DNA of 40,995 nucleotides, taken from the NCBI GenBank assembly GCA_021414205.1, contig JAIOOW010000003.1, positions 259,370 to 300,364 on the forward strand, given 5' to 3'. This DNA is from Candidatus Anderseniibacteriota bacterium (lineage in GTDB: Bacteria; Patescibacteriota; Andersenbacteria; UBA10190). This document shows positions 26,891-37,267 of the stretch, in pieces. Every line of letters begins with the position of its first letter. Within the stretch, counting starts at the first letter, position 1. The notes beneath the pieces were generated by a model, which saw only the letters and a list, made by a program, of their open reading frames with translations, made no database searches and had not been told where the DNA came from. Made by a program: the position numbers and the translations under genes.

Positions 26891-28267
26891 TTATGCAGGA
26901 ACTTGTTCAGTGGGGAACGGCTCCTCAATATGGAATTGTTCCATTTCGGTATAGCTTACGATTTGCGTGTTGAACTGCAATGGAATTTCTCCAGTAGGAC
27001 CGTTTCTATGTTTTTCAATCAATAAATCAACTTCCATTATTTCCGGGCGTTCATCACCTTCCCAATCATGACGATGCAAGAACAGCACCATGTCGGCATC
27101 CTGTTCGATACTTCCGGATTCACGAAGGTCAGATAGTTTCGGGCGCTGATCGGTACGCATTTCAACAGCGCGAGATAGCTGAGACAGTGCGAGTACGGGA
27201 ACCTGGAGCTCAATTGCGAGCTTCTTTAAACCTCGAGAAATAGCGGATACTTCTTGTACACGATTGTCCGTATAGCGGGAGGACTCCATCAACTGCAAGT
27301 AGTCAATAATTAATAAATCTAATCCGTGCTCTGTTTGCAATCTGCGTGCCATCGTTCGCATTCCCATAATGTTTGAAGATGCATTGTCGTCGATAAATAG
27401 TGTTGCTTGCGACAATTCGCTGATTGCATCCCCTAATCGGACAAAGTCATCATCATTACCTCCGGTTGCAAGCTTTCCGGTGCGCAATTTCCATAAATCA
27501 ACATGAGCGTGCGACGCGAGCATGCGGTCTACTAACTGGTCCTTGCTCATTTCTAGGCTGAATATGCCAACCTTATGGCCTGCAAGCGCGGCATGGCGCG
27601 CAAAGTCCAGTGCAAGCGTTGTTTTTCCAACGCTCGGGCGGGCAGCAAGAATAACAAGGTCAGACTTTTGCCAGCCTGCTATCTTTTTATCTAGAGAAGG
27701 GAATCCGGTAGGAACTCCGCGCAGCGCCCCGTCTCCTTTGTGTAATTTATCGATACGGACAAAGGCATCTTCAAGCGCTTCTGATAACGGGGTAAAGTGG
27801 TCGACTTTATGGCCTTCGGAAACTTGGAATAAGCGATGCTCTGCTTCATCTACTACTGTTTCAATATCTTCTGCTTCATTAAATCCAAGCTCTGCAATAT
27901 CGGATGCTGCGGAAATCAGCTTTCTTCGCGTTGAGGTTCGCTGAACTATTCGCCCATAGTGAACAACATTTCCCGCAGTCGGAACGGTTGTTGCGAGGTA
28001 GGTAATAGTTCTCTTACCGCCAATATTTTTCAATTCTTTCTTTTCCTTCAGCCTATCTATAAGAGACAAGATGTCGATCGGGCTTCCTTTTGCATACAGT
28101 TCCATAATCGCCTCATAGATAACTTGATTATTGTGATGATAAAAATCTTCCGGATTAATCCAGTCTGCAATTTTAATAATTGCATTTTTATCAATCAAAA
28201 TGCTTCCCAATACGGATTCTTCCGCTTCGGTACTATGAGGAGCTATTCGAAGTTCTTTACCAGGCAT
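26891..28267 (-). CDS. dnaB: Replicative DNA helicase DnaB
   Basis: PHSTEAEESVLGSILID; ARPSVGKTTLALDFARHAA; no intein. Confidence 0.96.
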   Translation of the reverse strand: MPGKELRIAPHSTEAEESVLGSILIDKNAIIKIADWINPEDFYHHNNQVIYEAIMELYAKGSPIDILSLIDRLKEKKELKNIGGKRTITYLATTVPTAGNVVHYGRIVQRTSTRRKLISAASDIAELGFNEAEDIETVVDEAEHRLFQVSEGHKVDHFTPLSEALEDAFVRIDKLHKGDGALRGVPTGFPSLDKKIAGWQKSDLVILAARPSVGKTTLALDFARHAALAGHKVGIFSLEMSKDQLVDRMLASHAHVDLWKLRTGKLATGGNDDDFVRLGDAISELSQATLFIDDNASSNIMGMRTMARRLQTEHGLDLLIIDYLQLMESSRYTDNRVQEVSAISRGLKKLAIELQVPVLALSQLSRAVEMRTDQRPKLSDLRESGSIEQDADMVLFLHRHDWEGDERPEIMEVDLLIEKHRNGPTGEIPLQFNTQIVSYTEMEQFHIEEPFPTEQVPA

Positions 28268-28334
28268 ACGTATTACTCACTATATCTGTCTCTACTAAAG
28301 ACTGTTAGTGGATAAGGTGTGGAAATTCGTGTAA

Positions 28335-29744
28335 TTATATGCGAACAATGCGTGGCCCTTGTGGCGTGTCTTCAATCCGGTAGCCTTGTTGAGCAATTTC
28401 TTGGCGAAGTGCATCGGCGCGCATGTAGTTTTTTGCTTTTTTTGCTTCTTCTCTGTCTTGTGCGAGAGCGGTAATAGGGTCCGGAATTGTTTGGGTCATT
28501 GTTTCTTTTTGTAGGGGTTCAAGAATGCCGATTACGCTATCCATGTTCAGTAATTGAGAAGATAGCTGAGATGCAAGTTTAGTATTATTTGCATCTAGTG
28601 CCTTGTTTAATTCTTTTATTGTTTCGAGGAATATTGCGAATGCTTTAGATGTGTTGAGGTCATATTGGAGGGCGGATACAAACTCAGAAGGTGCTAGTCC
28701 GCCCTTCTTCCAATTAGAAAGGGGAAGGCGCGCTAACACTTTTTTAATACTTTCTACATGCCCTTGGAATTCATCTAATAATTCCCACGAAAAGTCGATA
28801 GGGGAACGGTAATGATGTGCGAACACTAGTAATCGAAACGCCAATGGGGAATAGTTTTTTTCTTTCAGTGTGTCTATTGTAATAACTTCTCCTTCGCGTT
28901 TTGCCATCTTTTTGCCGGCAAGCATTAAATGCCGATTGTGCATCCAAATATTTACAAACGGCTTACCCGTTGCGCCTTCCGATTGCGCAATTTCATTTTC
29001 ATGATGAGGAAAGCGGTTATCTTCACCGCCGGTGTGAATATCTATTGTTTCGCCAAGCTCTTCCATGCTCATGGCGGAACATTCAATATGCCAGCCTGGG
29101 TATCCTTTACCCCATGGGGAATCCCATAGCTGAAGATGCGTATCGTCGATCATCCAGAGCGCAAAATCTTGCGGATGTTTTTTCTCGTTTCGCACTTCAA
29201 CTCGGTGCCCTGCATCTATGTTTTTTATATCATTGCCGGAAAGCTTCCCGTAATCCGGAAACGTCGAGATATCAAAATATACGCCAGAAGATGTTATGTA
29301 TGCATGCTTATTTGCAAGTAATGTTTCGATCAACGTAATCATGCTTTGTATATGTTCGCTTGCACGCGGATATTGGTCAGTATGCTGAATGTTTAATGCG
29401 TCGATATCTTGGAAAAATAATTCAGTCTGATATTTGGCAATATCTTGCGGAGTTTTTTGTTGCGCCTTTGCTTCTTTTTCTAACTTATCTTCACCCTCGT
29501 CTATTTCATCTTGCGTTAAATGGCCAACGTCGGTGATGTTCGTCACGTCATGAATTTGATAGCCGAGCAGTAGCAATGTTCTGCGCAAAAAGTCAGCGTT
29601 TAAAAACCTGCGCATATTGCCAATATGCTGGCGCTTATACACCGTAGGTCCGCAGTTATAGATCGTAACAGTATCTGTTGCAGAAATTGGCTTTAATTCC
29701 TCTTGCTCTCGTGTTCGCGAATTGTACAGGTGTATAGGCTGCAT
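28335..29744 (-). CDS. cysS: Cysteinyl-tRNA synthetase
   Basis: IYNCGPTVYKRQHIGNMR; GWHIECSAMS; HTGGEDNRFPHHENEIAQSE; KKMAKREG. Confidence 0.96.
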   Translation of the reverse strand: MQPIHLYNSRTREQEELKPISATDTVTIYNCGPTVYKRQHIGNMRRFLNADFLRRTLLLLGYQIHDVTNITDVGHLTQDEIDEGEDKLEKEAKAQQKTPQDIAKYQTELFFQDIDALNIQHTDQYPRASEHIQSMITLIETLLANKHAYITSSGVYFDISTFPDYGKLSGNDIKNIDAGHRVEVRNEKKHPQDFALWMIDDTHLQLWDSPWGKGYPGWHIECSAMSMEELGETIDIHTGGEDNRFPHHENEIAQSEGATGKPFVNIWMHNRHLMLAGKKMAKREGEVITIDTLKEKNYSPLAFRLLVFAHHYRSPIDFSWELLDEFQGHVESIKKVLARLPLSNWKKGGLAPSEFVSALQYDLNTSKAFAIFLETIKELNKALDANNTKLASQLSSQLLNMDSVIGILEPLQKETMTQTIPDPITALAQDREEAKKAKNYMRADALRQEIAQQGYRIEDTPQGPRIVRI

Positions 29745-29811
29745 GTAGTATCCATTGTACGGGGGGATTGGCGCACATTCAACAATTTATGCACTTGGAA
29801 AGGAGACAGAT

Positions 29812-30459
29812 ATGTCTTCAGGGCAACGTTCCTTATCGTTCGATTTGGATGGAGTGGTCTTTCGGGACCAGGCTCCGCAGTTTATTGTATTCATGAAGCA
29901 AGATCGCGGATTGCCGTTTGACGATGATTTGTTTGCTCGAACTCATAGTTGGAGCAAAGCCCTTGGACTGGAAGTCCCGCAGATCAATGAGTTATTTGCA
30001 GATTTTGCAATTCAGGGCCCGCGTCCGGAGTTTATGCCGGGTGCTGAAGAGGCGCTACGAGCGATCAGTAGAAGCGCGATATTGCACTTAAATACTGCGC
30101 GACACGCTCACGCTCTCGATGTTGCGGTAGCAGTTTTGGGCGAAGCAGGGATTATTCATCATTATCAGCATGGGGGAATGTCCAAAAGAAAGGCTATTCC
30201 ATTGTGTCAGCACGAAATTCCAATCCATGCCGAAGATAGCACGGAGGATATTCACCTTATTCTGGAGCAGTCGAATGCTACGGTAATTCAGTTTCCGTCA
30301 TATGCGCCCGGGTCGATAGTTTGCCCCATTCGCCATGAGCGGGTGTATGTACTCCCGTCTCTTCACAAAGCAAAAATTCTTTCACAGGATGAAGTTTTGG
30401 AAGGATGCTGGGCAGAAGTATTGGAGTACTTGGAAATTGACGTTGTCGCTTGTGCATAG
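29812..30459 (+). CDS. HAD-like hydrolase (5'-nucleotidase-type)
   Basis: LSFDLDGVVF; LHLNTAR; AEDSTEDIHLI; SD AAAGGAG. Confidence 0.6.
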   Translation: MSSGQRSLSFDLDGVVFRDQAPQFIVFMKQDRGLPFDDDLFARTHSWSKALGLEVPQINELFADFAIQGPRPEFMPGAEEALRAISRSAILHLNTARHAHALDVAVAVLGEAGIIHHYQHGGMSKRKAIPLCQHEIPIHAEDSTEDIHLILEQSNATVIQFPSYAPGSIVCPIRHERVYVLPSLHKAKILSQDEVLEGCWAEVLEYLEIDVVACA

Positions 30460-30473
30460 CAATGTACGATTTT

Positions 30474-30499
30474 CGCCGCGAGGGATGCGGCGATTTTTT
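30474..30499 (+). terminator. Rho-independent terminator
   Basis: CGCCGC...GCGGCGATTTTTT. Confidence 0.8.
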
Positions 30500-31370
30500 A
30501 TAACACCCGCTTTTTCTTCGCTCTGGCAAAAATGAAAATGAGCACGATGATTAAGAAAGCGATGATTCCCCAGAAAAAGACACTGTCTAGAATTGTTGCG
30601 CCTGATCGATGAGGATTGAAGACATTGATGATAGCCAAAAAAGGGATCGCTAAAATAGAGTATGAGAAAATACTTCGGAGTAGTTCGTTTTCTTGGTGCT
30701 GAAGAAGGGAGTCGTTTGTATTTCGCAATTCTTGCATACTGCTGTGTAGCGCTTGTAAGGTGTACCACATTTGCTCCGCCTGGTTGTGAATATGGGACAA
30801 TACTTCTTGCTCCGGAATAGTGAACGCGTATTGCCGATGGATAGATTGGAACAACCCTTTTTGAGGAAGTGCAATTCGATGAAAGTCTAGAACATCTCGC
30901 GACAGTACGGCGATTTCTTCCACCATTTTGCGTTCGTTGCCATGGAAGATGGCATCTTCCGCAATTTCTACGCGTTTGAGCAAGTGATGGATTTTTTTGA
31001 GCGTGGAAGTATTTAAGCGGTCGATAATGGCAAACGCGAGCGAAAGGGGGCCGGTGCCAGTTTCTTGGTAGGCATCTGGATTATTTGAATAATCTGCAAA
31101 AATCTCATCAAGCATTGGGATTGCTGAGCGAGTAATGGTGACGAGGCTGTCTTTTTGTATAATGAACGCAATAGTTCGGTTTTCTATGGACTTTATCGTG
31201 TGTTCTCGAATTGGGATGTGGATCAGTATTATTTTGTAGTCGCCTCGAACAATAAATTGCGGACCCTGGTTCCCATGCACGATTAATTCGCTGTCTAGTT
31301 TGGACAATTTCGCATCTCGCGTCGCTTGTACGAGATCTTCGTTTGAAGGAGATGAATTATGTTTCCACAT
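30498..31370 (-). CDS. CorA-like membrane protein lacking canonical GMN
   Basis: CorA-type layout: cytoplasmic alpha/beta, long helices, two C-terminal TMs; loop FLAIINVFNPHRSG. Confidence 0.7.
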   Translation of the reverse strand: MWKHNSSPSNEDLVQATRDAKLSKLDSELIVHGNQGPQFIVRGDYKIILIHIPIREHTIKSIENRTIAFIIQKDSLVTITRSAIPMLDEIFADYSNNPDAYQETGTGPLSLAFAIIDRLNTSTLKKIHHLLKRVEIAEDAIFHGNERKMVEEIAVLSRDVLDFHRIALPQKGLFQSIHRQYAFTIPEQEVLSHIHNQAEQMWYTLQALHSSMQELRNTNDSLLQHQENELLRSIFSYSILAIPFLAIINVFNPHRSGATILDSVFFWGIIAFLIIVLIFIFARAKKKRVL

Positions 31371-31375
31371 CGTGG

Positions 31376-31381
31376 TATAAT
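31376..31381 (+). promoter_or_regulatory. -10 box TATAAT, 6 nt before ATG 31388
   Basis: TATAAT-CATATC-ATG. Confidence 0.65.
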
Positions 31382-31387
31382 CATATC

Positions 31388-32554
31388 ATGAATCGAGTGT
31401 CAGTTTTTGCATTGCCGGTACTTATGATAGGCATGTTGGCGTTGGGCGGATGTTCTCGCACGACTCCAGTTCAGCAAACACCACCAGGCGGAACGTATGT
31501 ATCGACAAGTGCTGGTGCGCTATTTGAGCAGTCGGTAAAAACAGTAAATAGTCCCGATACAACAATTGCCAATTACGATTTAGGAAAAATTCATCGCTCG
31601 TTCCAAGATTCTGCGCTGGTGTATATTGCGGCAGGCAAGGATGGAATGGTGATATCTCATGACGATGGCGCAACCTGGGCAACCGTTGCTCTTCCTCTTG
31701 CAGGAACTATAGACGTAGTCCAGACGAAATCCGGAGTACTGCTTGCGTCGGGAGTTGATTCTGCTGGACAGGGGATTGTTACGAGAAGTACTGATGGAGG
31801 AAAAACGTGGCAAAATATGCTCACGCTGCCGATAGATAAAAATAGCAAAACGTTTCAGATTATTAAAGGCGGATCCAGCGCTCCTGCCAGTATTATTGCG
31901 ATGGAGGCAGATTTATTTCAGCCGAATCGCGTGTGGGCAGGGACGAACGACGGAACTATTTTTGCTGGAGAGCAGGACGGAAGAACCTGGAGAAAAGTTG
32001 TTGATATTACGAGCAGGGCTACGCAAATTACGGGCGATAGATCGGGGGCTGGGGTAGTGCGCTTAATTCCGTCCCCATTTAATGCCAACGATATGCTTAT
32101 TATTACGAAAGATAATCGTTTATTGGAATTAAAGGATGGAGCGCTTACTGAAATAAAAGTACCCATTAATTTTGATCAGCAAACTCCCTTTGGCGTAAGT
32201 CTTGGATCTCAAAAAGTATTAAGTGTGTCGTATGTTCCCGGATTCAAGGATGCATTATTTGTGGGTACCGATACGAGCGCTGTGGTTACTCGGGATGGAG
32301 GAAAGAGCTGGATTGCTCTGAAGTTGCCACTGGATGCTTCAAAGACGTTATCAAGTAATGTGGTTACATTAAGTCCTACGAATATCAATCGCATGTTCGT
32401 GATTGCGGACGGTATCGTGTATCGGTCAGAAGATGCGGGCAATACCTGGAATACGACGGATATTGGCCCGGCAGGGTACCCAGTGACGGACATTTCCATT
32501 AATCCTGCAAATGCGGCTCACATGCTTGCGGTAGTTAAAAAACCGTCAGCTTGA
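31388..32554 (+). CDS. Lipoprotein with BNR/Ycf48-like beta-propeller repeats
   Basis: Lipobox LALGGC; SHDDGATWATV, STDGGKTWQNM, TRDGGKSWIAL, SEDAGNTWNTT. Confidence 0.8.
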   Translation: MNRVSVFALPVLMIGMLALGGCSRTTPVQQTPPGGTYVSTSAGALFEQSVKTVNSPDTTIANYDLGKIHRSFQDSALVYIAAGKDGMVISHDDGATWATVALPLAGTIDVVQTKSGVLLASGVDSAGQGIVTRSTDGGKTWQNMLTLPIDKNSKTFQIIKGGSSAPASIIAMEADLFQPNRVWAGTNDGTIFAGEQDGRTWRKVVDITSRATQITGDRSGAGVVRLIPSPFNANDMLIITKDNRLLELKDGALTEIKVPINFDQQTPFGVSLGSQKVLSVSYVPGFKDALFVGTDTSAVVTRDGGKSWIALKLPLDASKTLSSNVVTLSPTNINRMFVIADGIVYRSEDAGNTWNTTDIGPAGYPVTDISINPANAAHMLAVVKKPSA

Positions 32555-32649
32555 TAATCTCAATATTACAGCATATATTAGGGGCGTCGGTTTTCGCATA
32601 AGGGCCGGCGCGGTTCTTTACAATCCCTCTTTTCGTAAAGGATAAAACT

Positions 32650-32952
32650 GTGAATCAACCAGGTATTTTCAAGATTGCTATCTTGCCGATAGTTACGTTT
32701 CTTGGAATAGTCGTCATCGCGAGCTCATTTGGATATCTATACGCCTTTCACGATGTTGAACAAGTGTTGGCAGGTTTTATACTTGGAGGGGCTATTGAGA
32801 TTGGATGGTTGTGCTGGATTGCCTGTGGTCCACCAGGAGAGCGGCGATATGATCAACCGACGCTTCTGAGATTTCTGGTAGGTATCGCCTACTTTATATG
32901 GCCGATTCCTTTAGGGTTTCCGGTGTGGGCAGTACGATTGCTGATTTTTTGA
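32650..32952 (+). CDS. Small membrane protein (GTG start)
   Basis: SD AAAGGA; three hydrophobic segments; terminator downstream. Confidence 0.55.
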   Translation: MNQPGIFKIAILPIVTFLGIVVIASSFGYLYAFHDVEQVLAGFILGGAIEIGWLCWIACGPPGERRYDQPTLLRFLVGIAYFIWPIPLGFPVWAVRLLIF

Positions 32953-32969
32953 TAGCTTGGGGGTGTAAT

Positions 32970-33009
32970 AGGGTGTTTGCTTTCCTAGAAACAGACTCCC
33001 TCTTTTTTT
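32970..33009 (+). terminator. Rho-independent terminator upstream of hrcA
   Basis: AGGGTGTTTG...CAGACTCCCT then CTTTTTTT. Confidence 0.75.
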
Positions 33010-33019
33010 ACTCTTGACA

Positions 33020-33046
33020 CTAGCACTCGATGCGTTAGAGTGCTAA
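33020..33046 (+). promoter_or_regulatory. CIRCE element (HrcA operator)
   Basis: CTAGCACTC-N9-GAGTGCTAA, one mismatch from the canonical TTAGCACTC-N9-GAGTGCTAA. Confidence 0.92.
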
Positions 33047-33055
33047 TATATGCAA

Positions 33056-33769
33056 ATGGATTATCGATTAGCGCACGTACTTCGAGGAGTCGTTGATGAA
33101 TATATTGCCACAGGAAAACCTGTTGGATCTGAGCGCTTACTTGAAATTCTTGGCATTTCCGTGAGCTCTGCAACGATCAGAAATTTGCTGCGCGAATTAG
33201 AAGATTTAGGGTATGTAGAACAGCCTCATACGTCTGCTGGCAGAATTCCTACTGATAAAGGGTATCGATATTATATTGATCAATTAACATTTAAGGATCC
33301 GTCTGAACAGAAAGTTCAATCCATAAAACATAAATATCAGGAATACCAGGAAGAGTTTGATCGCCCAGCACAAGCGCTTGCAACGATGCTTGCGGATATG
33401 ACGCATGCAATGGCTATTACGAGCATGCTCGGGAGCAGGGATATTTATGGATCAGGAATTTCGAAATTGTTTCAATTTATAGACGAAGATACGCAAAATG
33501 CCGTACAGGAAGCATCTATTTTGCTAGATAATATTCATGAATATGTAAATAAATTTGCAGATGCAAATACAGATGCAGCTCACGTATACATTGGGCAAGA
33601 GAATCCGGTTTTTGAGTCGAAGCACACGAGTATGATCGTGCGCACGATGCGCTTGCCCACAGGGGAGACGGCGCTCCTGCTCATCGCAGGGCCGAAGCGG
33701 ATGCAGTATCGCAAGAATGTGGGAACAATAAACGCAGTAGCATCTTTACTTGAGAATACTAATGAATAA
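33056..33769 (+). CDS. hrcA: Heat-inducible repressor HrcA (short form)
   Basis: DYRLAHVLRGVVDEYIATGKPVGSERL...VSSATIRNLLRELEDLGYVEQPHTSAGRIPTDKGYRYYID; downstream of CIRCE. ORF track start is 33050. Confidence 0.93.
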   Translation: MDYRLAHVLRGVVDEYIATGKPVGSERLLEILGISVSSATIRNLLRELEDLGYVEQPHTSAGRIPTDKGYRYYIDQLTFKDPSEQKVQSIKHKYQEYQEEFDRPAQALATMLADMTHAMAITSMLGSRDIYGSGISKLFQFIDEDTQNAVQEASILLDNIHEYVNKFADANTDAAHVYIGQENPVFESKHTSMIVRTMRLPTGETALLLIAGPKRMQYRKNVGTINAVASLLENTNE

Positions 33770-33772
33770 CCT

Positions 33773-34246
33773 ATGAAAGAAAAAAATCACAAAAAACCAG
33801 AGCACGAAGAAGTCGTAAAAGAGCCATTGAAAGAACAGGAATATTTAGCAGGATGGAAGCGGGCGCGGGCAGATCTAGAAAATTTGCAGAAGCGCACAGA
33901 TATCGAAAAACAAACGTACAGGACCTTTTTAAAACGAGACATCGCAGAAACGCTGATACCGCTGGCAGATAATTTTAAATCGCTTGTTGCTCATGCGCCC
34001 GACACGAGCAAGGATCCTTGGGCCGCAGGAGTAGTGCATGTGGCCAGGCAATTCGAGCAGACTCTCGCGGATTTCGGTATAGAGGTAATAGAAAAAATCG
34101 GAGAGGCGTTTGATCCGGCAATTCACGAAGCAGTAGATGAGGTGGGGAGTGAAGATCAAATGGGAAAAGTAGTAGAAGTTGTGCAGGCTGGGTACAAGAT
34201 AGGAGATACGACGATACGGCCAGCAAAAGTAAAAGTAGGTAAATAA
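33773..34246 (+). CDS. grpE: Nucleotide exchange factor GrpE
   Basis: Position between hrcA and dnaK; LIPLADNFKSL...GIEVIEKIGEAFDPAIHEAVDEV. Confidence 0.93.
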   Translation: MKEKNHKKPEHEEVVKEPLKEQEYLAGWKRARADLENLQKRTDIEKQTYRTFLKRDIAETLIPLADNFKSLVAHAPDTSKDPWAAGVVHVARQFEQTLADFGIEVIEKIGEAFDPAIHEAVDEVGSEDQMGKVVEVVQAGYKIGDTTIRPAKVKVGK

Positions 34247-34267
34247 TTTGTCATTAACACATATCTT

Positions 34268-36154
34268 ATGAGCAAAATATTAGGAATCGACTTAGGAACA
34301 ACAAACTCTGCAATGGCAGTAATGGAAGGCGGAAAGCCGACCATATTGGAAAATAGTGAAGGAAATAGAACAACGCCTTCAGTGGTTGCGATGAGTAAGA
34401 CAGGGGAGCGATTAGTAGGAACGTTGGCAAAGCGCCAAGCTGTTGTGAACGCCGCGCAGACCATTTATTCCGCAAAGCGATTAATCGGACGCATGTATGA
34501 TGACCCGACGACGCAGAAGGAAAAAGCAATGCTGCCGTATGCTATTCAAAAAGGTGCGGATGGTGGAGTGGAAATTAAATTTGGAGATAAGTGGGTGCGC
34601 CCGGCTGAGATTGCTGCAATGGTGTTACAGAAATTAAAAGCAGATGCAGAGGCAAAGCTTGGTACAACGATTACCGAAGCCGTTATTACGGTGCCTGCAT
34701 ACTTCGATGACTCCCAGCGCAAAGCAACGAAAGATGCTGGAGCAATCGCGGGGCTTGATGTAAAGCGTATTATCAACGAACCAACGGCAGCTGCACTTGC
34801 ATACGGATTAGATAAAAAGAAAGATGAAAAGATTTGTGTATTTGATTTGGGCGGAGGAACATTCGACGTGTCTATTCTTGAAGTAGGAGAGGATACGATT
34901 GAAGTGCTTGCGACCCACGGTGATACGCATTTGGGAGGAGACGATTTTGACCAGCGCATTATCGACTGGATCGTCAAGGAATTTATGCAAACAGACGGTA
35001 TTGATTTAAGTAAGGATCCGATGGCATTACAGCGTCTCAAAGAAGCTGCTGAACGTGCAAAGTTGGAGCTATCCAGCTCCCAGACGACGGAAATTAATCA
35101 ACCGTTTATCACCACTGGCGCAGAAGGTCCAAAGCACTTAGTGCTTACGATGACTCGTGCAAAGTTGGAAGAAATTGTTGGAGACTATATTGATAAGGCA
35201 TTGGCGATTACGAAAGAAGCGCTTGCAGAAGCAAAGCTGTCAGTATCCGATATTAACGAGGTAGTGCTAGTTGGAGGACAGACGAGAATGCCGAAGATTA
35301 CTAGCGAAGTTGAAAAGATGTTCGGCAAAGAGCCGCATAAGGGGGTAAATCCTGATGAAGTAGTGGCGGTGGGTGCTGCAATCCAAGGTGGAATTTTGCA
35401 AGGAGATGTGAAAGATATTCTCTTACTCGACGTAACACCATTAACGCTTGGACTTGAAACATTAGGAGGAGTCCGAACGCCGCTCATTGAAAAGAACACG
35501 ACGATTCCGACGAAGAAGTCGCAAGTATTTTCAACAGCAGCAGATAACCAGACGTCTGTAGAGATCCACGTTCTACAAGGGGAACGCGAGATGGCTGCAG
35601 ATAATAAATCGCTCGGCAGATTTATCTTGGATGGCATTCCACCAGCCCCACGAGGAGTTCCTCAGGTTGAAGTAACGTTCGACATCGATGCAAATGGAAT
35701 CTTGAACGTGTCTGCGAAAGACAAGACATCTGGAAAAGAGCAGCATATCCGCATCGAGGGAACATCTGGAATCCCGAAAGAGGAAATCGAGCGTATGCAG
35801 GCAGAAGCGCAAAAGTTTGCTGAAGAAGATAAGAAAAAGAAAGAGCAAATCGAAGTGAAAAATGCCGGCGAGCAAACAGCGTACATGGCAGAGAAGGCAT
35901 TAAAAGATGCTGGGGATAAAGTAAGTGCTGAAATCAAGAAAGCAGTTGAAGATAAAGTGGCTGCTCTTAAGACTGCGCTTGCGGGAACAGATAGCGAAGC
36001 TATGAAAAAAGCAACTGACGAGCTGTTAGTTGAAACGCAAAAGATTGGGCAAGCTATGGCGGAAGCTCAGTCAAAGACTGATGCGGAAAAACCAGCTGAT
36101 GCAAAACCAGAAGACCAAAAGCCAGAAACGGGTGAAGTAGTAGATAAGAAATAA
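34268..36154 (+). CDS. dnaK: Chaperone DnaK
   Basis: [19 protein letters not shown]...[15 protein letters not shown]...[10 protein letters not shown]. Confidence 0.98.
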   Translation: MSKILGIDLGTTNSAMAVMEGGKPTILENSEGNRTTPSVVAMSKTGERLVGTLAKRQAVVNAAQTIYSAKRLIGRMYDDPTTQKEKAMLPYAIQKGADGGVEIKFGDKWVRPAEIAAMVLQKLKADAEAKLGTTITEAVITVPAYFDDSQRKATKDAGAIAGLDVKRIINEPTAAALAYGLDKKKDEKICVFDLGGGTFDVSILEVGEDTIEVLATHGDTHLGGDDFDQRIIDWIVKEFMQTDGIDLSKDPMALQRLKEAAERAKLELSSSQTTEINQPFITTGAEGPKHLVLTMTRAKLEEIVGDYIDKALAITKEALAEAKLSVSDINEVVLVGGQTRMPKITSEVEKMFGKEPHKGVNPDEVVAVGAAIQGGILQGDVKDILLLDVTPLTLGLETLGGVRTPLIEKNTTIPTKKSQVFSTAADNQTSVEIHVLQGEREMAADNKSLGRFILDGIPPAPRGVPQVEVTFDIDANGILNVSAKDKTSGKEQHIRIEGTSGIPKEEIERMQAEAQKFAEEDKKKKEQIEVKNAGEQTAYMAEKALKDAGDKVSAEIKKAVEDKVAALKTALAGTDSEAMKKATDELLVETQKIGQAMAEAQSKTDAEKPADAKPEDQKPETGEVVDKK

Positions 36155-36157
36155 TCT

Positions 36158-37267
36158 ATGGCTGCGTCGCAGGATTTCTACGAATTGCTTGGCGTTTCCA
36201 AAACTGCGACGCAGGAGGAAATAAAGAAGGCATATCGAAAATTGGCTCACAAACACCACCCTGATAAAAAGGGTGGTGATGAGGAACAGTTTAAGAAAAT
36301 CAATCAAGCGTATGAGGTGCTTTCGGATACGCAAAAGCGCGCGCAGTATGACCAATTCGGAGAAGCTGGAACAAATGCCGGTGCCGGATATCAAGGCGAC
36401 CCATTTGGAGGATTCGGCGGATTCAATCAAGGCGGCTTTACCATTAACATGGACGACCTCGGGGGGTTTGGTGATATTTTTGATATGTTTTCAGGCGGAG
36501 GAAGGGGTCGATCGAGCCGAAGAAATAGAGGGTCTGATGTTGAAACGGATATTGAAATTTCGTTTCGAGAATCCGCAAAGGGGCTGACGAAGAAAATTCA
36601 GCATCGCATATTTACTACGTGTTCAAAATGCCATGGAAATGGCGCAGAGCCGGGAACGCCCATTGAGACATGCGAAACATGTAATGGCCAAGGTGCGGTG
36701 ACTTCTCGCCACCAAACGCCGTTTGGCGTATTTAATCAGCAAACTGTGTGCCCAGATTGTAAGGGAGAAGGGAAGAAGGCGAAGACTGCATGTACGCAGT
36801 GCCATGGAGAAGGACGAGAGAAAACAGATCGCCTGCTTACCGTTGAAATTCCCGCAGGTATTGCGGATGGCCAGTCAATTAGACTTACTGGAAAAGGGGA
36901 AGCGCCAAAAACTGGAGGTCAGCCAGGCGATATGTATGTTCATGTGCATGTCATGTCGGATAAAGTCCTTGTGCGTGATCGCGATAATGTTCGCTCAACT
37001 GTCGCTATATCCTTTGCGGATGCTGCATTAGGTTGCTCTGTCGATATTGATACTCTTGCCGGCGATAAAGAATTAAAAATCCCAGCTGGCACACAGCCAA
37101 ATAAAGAGTTTGCGTTGCCCGGCTTAGGATTCCCGCATTTACAATCATCTGGAGCAGGGGATCATGTCGTTACTATTCAAGTGGAGATTCCAAAAAGGTT
37201 AAGTAAGAAGCAAAAGGATATTCTCGAAGAATTCAGAAAAGCGCCTAAGAAGGGAATGTTCTTCTAG
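36158..37267 (+). CDS. dnaJ: Chaperone DnaJ
   Basis: J-domain with HPD ([10 protein letters not shown]), G/F region, four CxxCxGxG motifs. Confidence 0.98.
   Translation: MAASQDFYELLGVSKTATQEEIKKAYRKLAHKHHPDKKGGDEEQFKKINQAYEVLSDTQKRAQYDQFGEAGTNAGAGYQGDPFGGFGGFNQGGFTINMDDLGGFGDIFDMFSGGGRGRSSRRNRGSDVETDIEISFRESAKGLTKKIQHRIFTTCSKCHGNGAEPGTPIETCETCNGQGAVTSRHQTPFGVFNQQTVCPDCKGEGKKAKTACTQCHGEGREKTDRLLTVEIPAGIADGQSIRLTGKGEAPKTGGQPGDMYVHVHVMSDKVLVRDRDNVRSTVAISFADAALGCSVDIDTLAGDKELKIPAGTQPNKEFALPGLGFPHLQSSGAGDHVVTIQVEIPKRLSKKQKDILEEFRKAPKKGMFF

Noticed and set aside
26891-28267. Intein in DnaB
   Set aside because: The P-loop region and downstream motifs are continuous and the protein has normal length.
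34546-35040. Long minus-strand ORFs opposite dnaK (also 35185-35637, 35573-35937)
   Set aside because: Antisense to highly conserved dnaK codons; low-complexity translations; no SD or promoter seen.
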